Positions 28,710 through 36,829 of a stretch of 36,829 bases of DNA are shown one piece after another. Positions within the stretch are counted from its first letter, which is position 1, and the number at the start of each line of letters is the position of its first letter. Under the pieces are notes generated by a model. The model saw only the letters and a program-made list of their open reading frames with translations. It made no database searches and had not been told where the DNA came from. The DNA lies in contig VGPW01000009.1 in the NCBI GenBank assembly GCA_016882545.1, forward strand, positions 1 to 36,829, in the 5' to 3' direction. The translations under genes and the position numbers were made by a program. The DNA is from Cyanobacteria bacterium M_surface_10_m2_179. GTDB taxonomy: Bacteria > Cyanobacteriota > Cyanobacteriia > PCC-6307 > Cyanobiaceae.

Positions 28710-29349
28710 ACCATCAACGCCCAACCAAAAAACCCGAGCAGCGCCCGAGGGTCATGGACCAATCACGAACATTCCAATGACAGTGGAGTGAAGCTGCTGG
28801 CGTTGGCACCTGGGGCCGGACGTTCCAGGTGTGGGTTGGTTGGTTCTCCTGGGGCACCTGTGGCGGTGCAAACGGAGTGTCGATCAGTCAGGCGCACGAG
28901 GTGAGAAATGCCCACGGTTGGGTGAAGACTGTTGGAGCAGGGGCCTGCAGTCAGCGGTGCTTCTACGGGTGCTGAGGCGGGGTATCAGCCATCGGTGGCT
29001 CCTCCCTGAATTGATGGCTGCAGCATCGCCACTCCCCATGGATCAGGGCAATCGGGATTGACACGCATTGCCTAGCCAGCCGAGGCGCACGATCAGGTCG
29101 TTATGGCTACGCATGGTCTGGGGTATGGCTCTGAAGATCCGATTGGCCTGGCGGAGTCCTGCTATCCAGCCGTGGATCAATCACCCCTAGGGAGAGAAAG
29201 GGATCAGCTTGCTCGAGGAGGAGTTGCTGCCAGAGAGGCGGGGTTCCTCACCCAAGTGGATGCGATCGATCGAGCTATTGAGGCCGATTTGGCGCTGCAG
29301 TGCTCTACCGCTCCGATCACGATGGTCCGGTGCTTCACACAGGCAAGTT

Positions 29350-29550
29350 TCAGCCCCTGGCCTGAATCCACTCCTCGAGCAACTGCAGCGGGTCAACGCC
29401 CTTGAGCAGCTCATCGGGCACCACAGCAACACGGCGCAGATCTGGATGACTGCTGCGCACCTGAGCGATGGCGTGATCAGGATCCATGGCCCGCACCGGC
29501 TGGATGCTGCAGCGCTCCTGATCGCAGAAGAACACGGAAAACGCAGCCAT
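29350..29550 (-). CDS. Small hypothetical protein
   Basis: MAAFSVFFCDQERCSIQPVRAMDPDHAIAQVRSSHPDLRRVAVVPDELLKGVDPLQLLEEWIQARG. Confidence 0.5.
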   Translation of the reverse strand: MAAFSVFFCDQERCSIQPVRAMDPDHAIAQVRSSHPDLRRVAVVPDELLKGVDPLQLLEEWIQARG

Positions 29551-30091
29551 GCCTGGGGCCTTGAGGGGGAATGGGGTGGACTGCGGTGTGAGGAGTGCAG
29601 TCCATGCGCTGCGCTGTGATGACGGCCAGGGGGTGATGACCTCTCCTGGTCCGTGAAGCGAGCACTACTCGGTCATGGCTCAGGCGATGCCTGATGCGCA
29701 ACGCCAAGCCGCTCTGCCGCTCCATCGCCACGCGGCAGGCGGAAGGCGGGATCCCGGAGGACAAGGAACTGCAACAGTTCGCGGCACCCTGGTGCATGGA
29801 TACAGAGCCGCAGGACCCGAAGTTCGGCGCCTTGGCGGGCCGTGGCGGACACGGTTCATGGAGGCCTGGGAAGGCGTGTGGCTGAGGGTGGGTCGCGACG
29901 GACGCGTTGTTCTTGGCCTGCAGTGCGCCGTTCGGTGGATTCCTTGGGACAAGTCCCCAAGAAATGACACAGCTACGGTTTTCGGCGGTTCCCCCCCCGG
30001 GCTCATTTCGCCCGGAACGAAGTGCCTTCGGAAGCCATGAAACCTCTTGCACTGCAGGGTCAAACGCTTGCAGTCCAAACGATCTCGAAAA

Positions 30092-30140
30092 TGGGTCGTC
30101 TGAGATTCGAACTCAGGACCAATCGGTTAAAAGCCAACTG
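30092..30140 (-). other. 3' fragment of tRNA-Lys(UUU): anticodon arm, T-arm and acceptor 3' strand; no D-arm or 5' acceptor
   Basis: Reverse strand CAGTTGGCTTTTAACCGATTGGTCCTGAGTTCGAATCTCAGACGACCCA; the upstream bases (CAGCAATGGATCTCAGCAATGTC) do not supply a D-arm or GGGTCGT 5' acceptor. Confidence 0.85.
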
Positions 30141-30847
30141 GACATTGCTGAGATCCATTGCTGTGCAGTGGCCCAGGAAACAACCCCCAAACACTCCCCC
30201 AAACAAATCGGTGCGACTGGTGGGACCATCCTCGCAGAGAAACCCGCCAATCAGCTCCTTTTCATTGAGATCAACAGCAGCTAAATCCGGCTTTCGGGGC
30301 TATGGCTCTCCTTCCCCGCGTCCAGTCACCGAGCTCCCGAGGGCTAATCCAGCCAGAACGCTGAGTCCCTGATTCACAGCTGCATCAATCCGCCCCTGCG
30401 GGTGCCTACAGAAGACGGCTACTGATTGCTCAGGAATCGCCGCGTCTGAAGGGCTAGTGGACTCATCCACCCGCCGCTCCACCGCCGGCAACCCATTGGC
30501 TCGCACATAGAGCCAGCTCAGGGCGGTGCAATTGAGCAAGTCAAAAGCAAGTGTGGCCCCCTGGAACCCAAGGATCCCGGTGGAGATCCAAACCACCAGG
30601 CGGCGGGAATCCATCGAGCACGATGACAAAGAGCTCCTTAGGGTTCCGAGGTTGTTGATTCCACTGATGTCTCAGCGGCGAGCTCATCTCCAACTCCAGC
30701 ACTGAGCCGATCCGCCTGCGCCTTACGCAGATGCAGCGCCCGGCGTCTGGGGTGAGCTCAGGGAGATTGATCCATTAAGCCTGTTGCGCGCCTCGCCATA
30801 ACAGCAAAGGCGCTTGTAGCTTCAAGATCTCGGACTAGAGACACACC

Positions 30848-31816
30848 ATGGCGGACTTGTCTTCGACAGGTGCCACAGATGAACTGGCTTTGAATGTTGA
30901 AGCGTGCTTCGAAGCAAAGCGCGAACGGATCGAAACAAAAGCAGGGCCGATTGAGATTGCCTGCATGGGTGAAGGTGCGCCTCTTCTGTCGATCCATGGA
31001 GGTCCTGGCGGCTGTGATCAGGGCCTGGTTCTTGCCATGCCTTTTGTGAGGGCCGGCTTTCGGGTGATTTCAGTCTCACGCCCGGGCTATCTCGGTACAC
31101 CGCTTGAGAGCGGCGTCAGCTTTGATGATCAAGCCGATCTGCTGGCATCACTGATCGATGCTTTGGGCTTCGAGTCCTTACCCGTTATGGGCGCTTCTGC
31201 AGGCGGACCTGTGGCCTACCTACTTGCTCAGCGCCATTCGAAGCGGGTACAGGCACTCGTGGTCATTGATGGTGTGACCCAGACGTACAGCAAGGCAGAA
31301 CAATTGTCGGTTTTAGAGGAAGCCATTTTTCTAAGCCGACCTGGGTTGTGGTTAATGGATTGGATGGGTCGTCACTTCCCAGCCTCAGTCGTTAAGGGGC
31401 TTCTAACGACAGAAAGCACACTCAGGGAAGCAGATCTCGCTGAACGCGTTCAGGAGGTGGTGCAGGATCCGGAGAAATTGTCATTTGTACGCATGTTGAT
31501 GCGCACCATGACTGAGCAGTTCCAGCAGCGCCAGGAGGGACTCAGGAATGACCTCAGCAAACTGGCAGCGATCACACAGCTGCAACTGGATGCGATTCAC
31601 TGCCCAACGCTGATCATCCACGGCGATGCTGACGCTGATGTTCCAGCCAATGACGCGCGATGGGCTCATCAACAGATCCAACACTCCACGCTGCACACCA
31701 TCCCCGGCGGCTCGCATCTGGGGTTCTGGATTGCACCCGGCGCTTCAGAAGCCCAATCGCTGGCCATCTCCTGGATGAGAAAGACGCCGGAACCCTCAGG
31801 AGTTCCTCGTTTCTGA
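30848..31816 (+). CDS. Alpha/beta fold hydrolase
   Basis: APLLSIHGGPGGCDQGLVLAMPFVRAGFRVISVSRPGYLGTP; nucleophile elbow VMGASAGGPVA; CPTLIIHGDADADVP; GGSHLGFW. Confidence 0.9.
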   Translation: MADLSSTGATDELALNVEACFEAKRERIETKAGPIEIACMGEGAPLLSIHGGPGGCDQGLVLAMPFVRAGFRVISVSRPGYLGTPLESGVSFDDQADLLASLIDALGFESLPVMGASAGGPVAYLLAQRHSKRVQALVVIDGVTQTYSKAEQLSVLEEAIFLSRPGLWLMDWMGRHFPASVVKGLLTTESTLREADLAERVQEVVQDPEKLSFVRMLMRTMTEQFQQRQEGLRNDLSKLAAITQLQLDAIHCPTLIIHGDADADVPANDARWAHQQIQHSTLHTIPGGSHLGFWIAPGASEAQSLAISWMRKTPEPSGVPRF

Positions 31817-31819
31817 TGC

Positions 31820-32509
31820 ATGCCACTCACCCCTGAGGGCTTGACCCTGCTCAAAGCCTGGGAGGGCTGCCGCCTGAGCGCCTATCCCGATCCCGCCAGT
31901 GGCGGTGCGCCCTGGACCATTGGTTACGGCCACACCGGCGCGGAGGTGGTGCCGGGGCTGATGATCAGCCGGGAGCAGGCTGATGCCTGGCTCGAGCAAG
32001 ACGCGGCTGAGGCGTCAGGTGCTGTGGATCGCCTGCTACGCGGGGTTGCGCCGACTCCTCGCCAGCGCGACGCCCTGATCAGCTTCTGCTTCAACGTGGG
32101 GGCTGGGGCGCTGGAGCGCTCCACCCTGCGCAAGCGGCTGTTGGCGGGAGAGGCGCCAGCGGTGGTGATCGCCGAGGAGTTGCCCCGTTGGTGCAAGGGG
32201 CCGAATGGTCCTGTGGAAGGACTCAAGCGCCGTAGATCTTCAGAAGTGGCTCATGCACAAGCCGGCAGCGCTGCATCTCAGGCTGGCGGACCGGCGCCAA
32301 CACGCACGGCGCAATTCACACCGCCCATACAGCGCTCGACGCCGTGCATCATCACCAAGGCCTGCCGCACCAGGAGGATGCCTGGCAATGGCTCCAGCGC
32401 AGCCTCACAGATGAGCAACTGGCTGCCTTCGCAGAGGCGTTCCGCAGTTCACCCGCGCCCCAGAGAGGTATCGGCGCGGGGCACATGGAAACCGCCCATG
32501 GCGGTCTGA
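31820..32509 (+). CDS. GH24-type lysozyme (phage-lysozyme family); C-terminal part after ~32250 probably out of frame
   Basis: MPLTPEGLTLLKAWEGCRLSAYPDPASGGAPWTIGYGHTG..PTPRQRDALISFCFNVGAGALERSTLRKRLLAGE..LPRWCKGPNGPVEGLKRRR. Confidence 0.85.
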   Translation: MPLTPEGLTLLKAWEGCRLSAYPDPASGGAPWTIGYGHTGAEVVPGLMISREQADAWLEQDAAEASGAVDRLLRGVAPTPRQRDALISFCFNVGAGALERSTLRKRLLAGEAPAVVIAEELPRWCKGPNGPVEGLKRRRSSEVAHAQAGSAASQAGGPAPTRTAQFTPPIQRSTPCIITKACRTRRMPGNGSSAASQMSNWLPSQRRSAVHPRPREVSARGTWKPPMAV

Positions 32510-33063
32510 TCCAGCTGCCTGTTTCCTACCTGAGCCAGAACGACAGCGTCACCGGCCAAGGCAGCCGCATGTGTTTTGCCTCCACCTGCGCCATGGCGGC
32601 AACCTTCCTCAAGCCCGGCTGTCTCAAGGGCTCAGGCCAACTGGACGATCAATACCTGGCGCTGGTGCAACAGCACGGCGACACCACTGATGCCAATGCC
32701 CAGGTATCAGCGCTCCAGAGCCTGGGGCTACAGGCTTGGTTCCGGACGAATGGCTCCATCGAACACCTGATCGAGCAGTTGCAGCGGGGTATCCCCTGCC
32801 CCGTGGGTTGGCTCCACAAAGGTCCAGCCTCTTCACCCACAGGCGGTGGACACTGGAGCCTGGTGATCGGTTGGGATCCAGGCACCCGTCAGCTGCTTAT
32901 GCACGACCCCAATGGCGAAGCCGATCTGGTGAATGGGGGCTACGCGAACACGGCCATCGGCAGTGGTCAAGCCTTGCGTTATTCCGAGCGCAACTGGGGA
33001 CGGCGGTGGCAGGTGGAGGGCCCTGGTAGCGGCTGGTGGCTCCAGCTCAGCCCGAGTGACTGA
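32344..33063 (+). CDS. C39-like (papain-fold) cysteine peptidase
   Basis: LPVSYLSQNDSVTGQGSRMCFASTCAMAATFL (Cys), GGGHWSLVIGWDPGTRQLLMHDPNGE (His/Asp); open frame extends upstream of 32344 as ISGWRTGANTHGAIHTAHTALDAV. Confidence 0.75.
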   Translation: MHHHQGLPHQEDAWQWLQRSLTDEQLAAFAEAFRSSPAPQRGIGAGHMETAHGGLIQLPVSYLSQNDSVTGQGSRMCFASTCAMAATFLKPGCLKGSGQLDDQYLALVQQHGDTTDANAQVSALQSLGLQAWFRTNGSIEHLIEQLQRGIPCPVGWLHKGPASSPTGGGHWSLVIGWDPGTRQLLMHDPNGEADLVNGGYANTAIGSGQALRYSERNWGRRWQVEGPGSGWWLQLSPSD

Positions 33064-33246
33064 ACACACTCAACAGCCCTCCCATGCTCCTGCTCTAACT
33101 CCGCCCATGACTCACACAAGGAACGACCACTGCGGCAAATCGATGGCAGCACCACACCAGAAGAGCAGCTGTTACAGGGCACAAGCCAGGGAGCGCGAGC
33201 AACCAGCTAGAGTCTGAAATAATCCTTTACATTTGGATTGAACTGC

Positions 33247-34200
33247 ATGTTCACGCTTGAAAAAGCCACACAGATCTTTCCAGAAACCCGTTCGGCCGAC
33301 GTTGTTCCGGCCATCACTGCTCGCTTTGCGCTCCTGAGCGCCGAAGATCAGCTCGCTCTGATCTGGTACGCCTACCTCGAAATGGGCACCACGATTACGG
33401 TTGCGGCTCCGGCTGCAGCGCGGATGCAGTTCGCTGAGCGCACCCTGCAGGACATCAAGGCGATGAGCTTCGCTGAGCAGAGCCAGGTGATGTGCGATCT
33501 GGCCAATCGCGCAGACACACCCATCGGCCGCACCTACGCGACCTGGTCTGTCAATATCAAACTCGGCTTCTGGTATCAGCTGGGCGAATGGATGGCCGCT
33601 GGCAGCGTGGCCCCCATCCCCGAGGGCTATCAGCTCTCCGCCAACGCTTCTGCAGTGCTCTCCTCCCTGAAGGCTGTTGAGCAGGGGCAGCAGATCACCC
33701 TGCTGCGCAACTTCGTGGTTGATATGGGCTTTGATCCCGCCAAGGGAGAAGGGCAGCGGGTGATGGAGCCGGTCACCCCACCGACCCCGGAAGAACTGCG
33801 CAAAAAAGTGTTCATCGAGGGCGTGATCAACCCCACGGTGAACAACTACATGGATCTGCTCAACGCCAACGACTTTGACAACCTGATCCAGCTGTTCCTG
33901 CCTGATGGTGCGCTGCAGCCCCCCTTCCAGAAGCCAATCGTGGGCACAGACGCGATCCTGCGCTTCTTCCGCGAGGACTGCCAGAACCTCCAGCTCCTGC
34001 CTGAGCGGGGCTACGCCGAGCCTTCCAATGATGGCTTCACCCAGATCAAGGTGACCGGCAAGGTGCAAACCCCCTGGTTCGGTGCCGGTATCGGCATGAA
34101 TGTGGCCTGGCGCTTCCTGCTCAACCCCGAGGGCAAGATCTACTTCGTGGCGATCGATCTGCTGGCTTCGCCGGCCGATCTGCTCAAGTTCGCACGTTGA
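33247..34200 (+). CDS. ocp: Orange carotenoid protein
   Basis: MFTLEKATQIFPETRSADVVPAITARFALLSAEDQLALIWYAYLEMGTTITVAAPAAARM.. plus NTF2-like C-domain EELRKKVFIEGVINPTVNNYMDLLNANDFDNLIQLF. Confidence 0.97.
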   Translation: MFTLEKATQIFPETRSADVVPAITARFALLSAEDQLALIWYAYLEMGTTITVAAPAAARMQFAERTLQDIKAMSFAEQSQVMCDLANRADTPIGRTYATWSVNIKLGFWYQLGEWMAAGSVAPIPEGYQLSANASAVLSSLKAVEQGQQITLLRNFVVDMGFDPAKGEGQRVMEPVTPPTPEELRKKVFIEGVINPTVNNYMDLLNANDFDNLIQLFLPDGALQPPFQKPIVGTDAILRFFREDCQNLQLLPERGYAEPSNDGFTQIKVTGKVQTPWFGAGIGMNVAWRFLLNPEGKIYFVAIDLLASPADLLKFAR

Positions 34201-34937
34201 GCCTGCTGCTCAATAGCGGCTTGATGGTGGGCTGGGGTTTATCCCTGGCCCTTTCGCTTGGAAGCAACACCGCCCAGCTGCCGCTGTGGTTCCTGGTGGT
34301 GATCCTTCTGCTGCGCACCCAGCTGCAAACAGGGCTGTTCATCGTGGCCCACGATGCGATGCACGGGCTGCTCTGCCCACGGCGCGCTCGCTGGAACGAT
34401 GCTCTCGGCTCCCTCGCCCTCCTGCTTTATGCAGGCCTTCCCTATGAGGTCTGCCGCAGGCAGCACCACCGCCACCACCGCAAACCAGCCACTGCCCTAG
34501 ACCCTGATTTCCCAAGCGATCAGCGCTGTGGCGCCCTCGGTTGGTACAGCCAATTCCTGGCTCGCTACCTCAGCCCCCGCCAGATGGGAGTTCTGCTTGC
34601 CGCCTGGGGGCTGTTGGTTCTGATCACCATGGCTGTCGCAGGGGTTCCTGCCTGGGTGGCAGCTGGCAGGGTGCTCCTGTTCACCACGCTTCCGTTGCTG
34701 CTGAGCTCGCTCCAACTGTTCGTGTTTGGCACCTATCTGCCGCATCGCGTTCAGCTGGCCCCCCAGCGCAGCGGCCATCCCATCAGCCTCAACCTGCCGC
34801 CATGGCTGTCTCTACTGGCCTGCTTCCACTTCGGGTATCACCGCGAGCACCACGACAACCCTCGCCTGGGCTGGTACGAACTGCCAGCGGCCCGAGCGCG
34901 TGGCCTTGTGCTCGCGCCGCCAGAACAAGCTTGGTAG
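34197..34937 (+). CDS. crtW: Beta-carotene ketolase CrtW-like (fatty-acid desaturase superfamily)
   Basis: HDAMHGLLCP, RRQHHRHHRKPATALDPDF, FGYHREHHDNPRLGWYELP His boxes; TTG start overlaps ocp stop. Confidence 0.9.
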   Translation: MSLLLNSGLMVGWGLSLALSLGSNTAQLPLWFLVVILLLRTQLQTGLFIVAHDAMHGLLCPRRARWNDALGSLALLLYAGLPYEVCRRQHHRHHRKPATALDPDFPSDQRCGALGWYSQFLARYLSPRQMGVLLAAWGLLVLITMAVAGVPAWVAAGRVLLFTTLPLLLSSLQLFVFGTYLPHRVQLAPQRSGHPISLNLPPWLSLLACFHFGYHREHHDNPRLGWYELPAARARGLVLAPPEQAW

Positions 34938-34962
34938 TGTCAACAGCAGCAGTGTCAGACAA

Positions 34963-35292
34963 ATGAGCAGCACAGTTGTCGACACCTGGAGCGACACCGA
35001 ACAGGCGATCGCTCGCACGGCCTTTGAGACGGCGTACGGCCGTACAGTGTCGCGCTTGGTCTCCGCCGTGCAGACGCAGGCAGCGGGCGTCAGCGATGCC
35101 CAATCGGTGTGGGCTCTTCACGATTTCCTCAGCATCGAGCGCCACACAATCGAGGGGCGATTCGACTTCCGCTTAGAAGGCATTCTCTTTGTGTTTGCGA
35201 GCATGGTGAAAGAACAGCTCCTGCAGCTCGAGGAATTGGAGGGCCTTACCCCCGACAAGCTTGCCAAGGTTGCAGCCATGTCCAGGTTCTGA
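34963..35292 (+). CDS. frp: Fluorescence recovery protein
   Basis: WSDTEQAIARTAFETAYGRTVSRLVSAVQTQAAGVSDAQSVWALHDFLSIERHTIEGRFDFRLEGILFVFASMVKEQLLQLEELEGLTPDKLAKVAAM; FRP-like and in the expected genomic context. Confidence 0.9.
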   Translation: MSSTVVDTWSDTEQAIARTAFETAYGRTVSRLVSAVQTQAAGVSDAQSVWALHDFLSIERHTIEGRFDFRLEGILFVFASMVKEQLLQLEELEGLTPDKLAKVAAMSRF

Positions 35293-35391
35293 GTGCAGGA
35301 ACGGACCTTCTGCGGATGGCTCGAGCGGCTGAGAAGGGGGATTGATCGCCCTTGGGTGGGGAACTCTTAAAGCAGTTCACCGTTCAACCCC

Positions 35392-35559
35392 ATGAGCTTC
35401 CAGCCAACCCTGGCCACCATCCCGCTCCACAGCCACCACCACGTGCGTCAGGGCCTGGAAGCCCAGTTACGCCAATTCTGGGCGATGTACACGGCGCTTC
35501 CAACAGAAGCGAACCGCTATCAGCTGGTGCGGCTGGAGCGTCTGCTCATGGAGATCTGA
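35392..35559 (+). CDS. 55-aa hypothetical protein
   Basis: MSFQPTLATIPLHSHHHVRQGLEAQLRQFWAMYTALPTEANRYQLVRLERLLMEI*; below ORF-track cut-off. Confidence 0.6.
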   Translation: MSFQPTLATIPLHSHHHVRQGLEAQLRQFWAMYTALPTEANRYQLVRLERLLMEI

Positions 35560-35621
35560 GCCACGGATGATCAAGCGACACCGTTAGACCGCCACGGCAG
35601 AAGATGACACCTTCAATCAAG

Positions 35622-35648
35622 AGGAGGCCTGAGAAGGCCTCCTTTTTT
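35622..35648 (+). terminator. Rho-independent terminator
   Basis: AGGAGGCCT-GAGA-AGGCCTCCT-TTTTT. Confidence 0.88.
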
Positions 35649-35726
35649 AGTGGCTGCCAGCAATGAAAGAAACATCGCATCGAAGACCGCTGAGAGTTAC
35701 TCTCGGCAAAGATCTTTCCAGACACG

Positions 35727-36089
35727 ATGCTCACTGGTTCTGAACTGCTCGCGAAGGTCAAGGAGCTGGGCGATGCCTCGAAATCTGATCTGGTGCGCAG
35801 CTGCGGCTACGTGAGCACCAAGAAAGATGGCAGCGAGCGTCTGAACTTCACCGCCTTCTATGAGGCCCTGCTCGAGGCCAAAGGCGTTGATCTGGGCGGC
35901 TCAGGCAAGGTCGGCAAAGGCGGCCGCAAGCTCAGCTACGTGGCAACAGTGCAAGGCAACGGCAACCTGCTGGTGGGCAAGGCCTACACCGCCATGCTCG
36001 ATCTCAAGCCTGGTGATGAGTTTGAAATCAAGCTCGGCCGTAAGCAGGTGCGCTTGATCCCGGTTGGTGGTGTGGACGAGGAGGAGTGA
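35727..36089 (+). CDS. AbrB family transcriptional regulator (cyAbrB)
   Basis: MLTGSELLAKVKELGDASKSDLVRSCGYVSTKKDGSERLNFTAFYEALLEAKG..YVATVQGNGNLLVGKAYTAMLDLKPGDEFEIKLGRKQVRL. Confidence 0.93.
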   Translation: MLTGSELLAKVKELGDASKSDLVRSCGYVSTKKDGSERLNFTAFYEALLEAKGVDLGGSGKVGKGGRKLSYVATVQGNGNLLVGKAYTAMLDLKPGDEFEIKLGRKQVRLIPVGGVDEEE

Positions 36090-36121
36090 GCACAGCCTCA
36101 GGAGAGCGAAAACTTCACAGT

Positions 36122-36146
36122 GCCCCGTCAAATGACGGGGCTTTTT
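36122..36146 (+). terminator. Rho-independent terminator after cyAbrB
   Basis: GCCCCGTCA-AA-TGACGGGGC-TTTTT. Confidence 0.88.
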
Positions 36147-36228
36147 GTTGGTCCATCGCCATAAAGTCTCCGACGTTTTCCACCTCTGCACCGAGACAGT
36201 TGTCATTTGCTGGCTCAGATAGCTGAGC

Positions 36229-36426
36229 TCATCCCTGAGCCTCCTGCTCCTGTTCCCGCTGCTCCTCCCGCCAGGCGCGCTGCAGATCGATCCGCGTGAT
36301 CCGGTAGCCGAGTCGTCGTGCCGCAAGGATCAGCTCCTTGCGGGAGCGGCAGTGCTTGAGCGCCCGCTGCAGGGCACTGTCGGCCTCCACGTCGTCCACA
36401 AGACGCTCCAGCTCGGACCAGCTCAT
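36229..36426 (-). CDS. Nif11-like domain small protein
   Basis: MSWSELERLVDDVEADSALQRALKHCRSRKELILAARRLGYRITRIDLQRAWREEQREQEQEAQG resembles Nif11 (helix - KxxxxxAxxxGYxIxxxDLxxA). Confidence 0.7.
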   Translation of the reverse strand: MSWSELERLVDDVEADSALQRALKHCRSRKELILAARRLGYRITRIDLQRAWREEQREQEQEAQG

Positions 36427-36528
36427 CGGGCCATCAACCCCCTGGGCCCATGACCATGGCAAAGGCGTCTGGATTGCACCAGGTTCCGTGGATCACAGTT
36501 CCTGAGATCACCCATCACCACAGGGAAA

Positions 36529-36567
36529 GCCGGCCGGGAAACCGGCCGGCGGGAGGCGGAGCCTCCC
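36529..36567. other. Two tandem perfect hairpins
   Basis: GCCGGCCGG-GAAA-CCGGCCGGC (9 bp, GNRA loop) immediately followed by GGGAGGC-GGA-GCCTCCC (7 bp). Confidence 0.85.
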
Positions 36568-36575
36568 GAGGTGGC

Positions 36576-36816
36576 TCAGATCACCGACACGGTGGTGCCG
36601 GGAGTGCCCTGGAAATACAGGGCCATCGCATACGCACTTTCAGCGGGGATGAGGCGGAGCTTTTTGACCGGCTTGCCGCGGCGACCGATGGGGGTGGTGA
36701 TCCGCTCATGGCCATAGGCCTTGATGCCAACTGCTTCGCAGAAGCCCAAGGGCTACGGGACAGGTGTGGAGCACCAGGAAGCGGATCTCGCAGCAGGGAG
36801 CGGTGGGGCGTGCCAT
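36576..36816 (-). pseudogene. Hypothetical small protein in two frames (MARPTAPCCEIRFLVLHTCP.. and ..LGFCEAVGIKAYGHERITTPIGRRGKPVKKLRLIPAESAYAMALYFQGTPGTTVSVI*)
   Basis: Two protein-like segments on the reverse strand differing by one frame; in-frame TAG at 36755-36753 upstream of the C-terminal segment. Confidence 0.35.
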
Positions 36817-36829
36817 GGAAGTGGAAGGC

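Noticed and set aside
29477-30052. Reverse ORFs of 191 and 132 aa in the gene-poor region
   Set aside because: Low-complexity, Pro/Arg/Ser-rich, no recognisable domain; overlapping ORFs in several frames look like non-coding GC-rich DNA.
30022-30372. ORF MGRLRFELRTNRLKANWTLLRS..
   Set aside because: Its start is the antisense of the tRNA-Lys fragment, a known source of spurious ORFs.

Overview
Window from a high-GC picocyanobacterial chromosome (Synechococcus/Cyanobium-like, judged from a phycobilisome rod linker, OCP/FRP, cyAbrB, CGLD27, DUF3318 and DUF2811 proteins). Annotation is by reading the translated ORFs; no database search was run. Left part: a frameshifted phycobilisome rod linker, an OprB-type porin interrupted by TAG, a pre-ATP-grasp enzyme, UspA, a ParB-like protein, DUF2808, a GST / glutathione reductase / SDR group and DUF3386. 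Middle: a visibly more AT-rich three-gene cassette at 12.1-14.5 kb (MinD/ParA-like ATPase, polytopic membrane protein, cyclic-nucleotide-binding protein with a helical tail and no HTH), then carB, DUF3318-rsfS-CGLD27-asparaginase, transaldolase-like protein, initiator tRNA, GMC oxidoreductase, a CbiX-type chelatase with a His-rich tail, and a gene-poor accessory stretch at 26.5-30.8 kb. Right part: a 3' fragment of tRNA-Lys(UUU), alpha/beta hydrolase, lysozyme and C39-like peptidase in different frames, the OCP-crtW-FRP photoprotection operon, cyAbrB and a Nif11-like protein. Main leads: the MinD/membrane/cNMP cassette, the truncated tRNA-Lys as a possible attachment-site scar bounding an island, the lysozyme/C39 locus, a 31-aa hydrophobic microprotein, and several genes with single disabling lesions that are either real decay or sequencing error.
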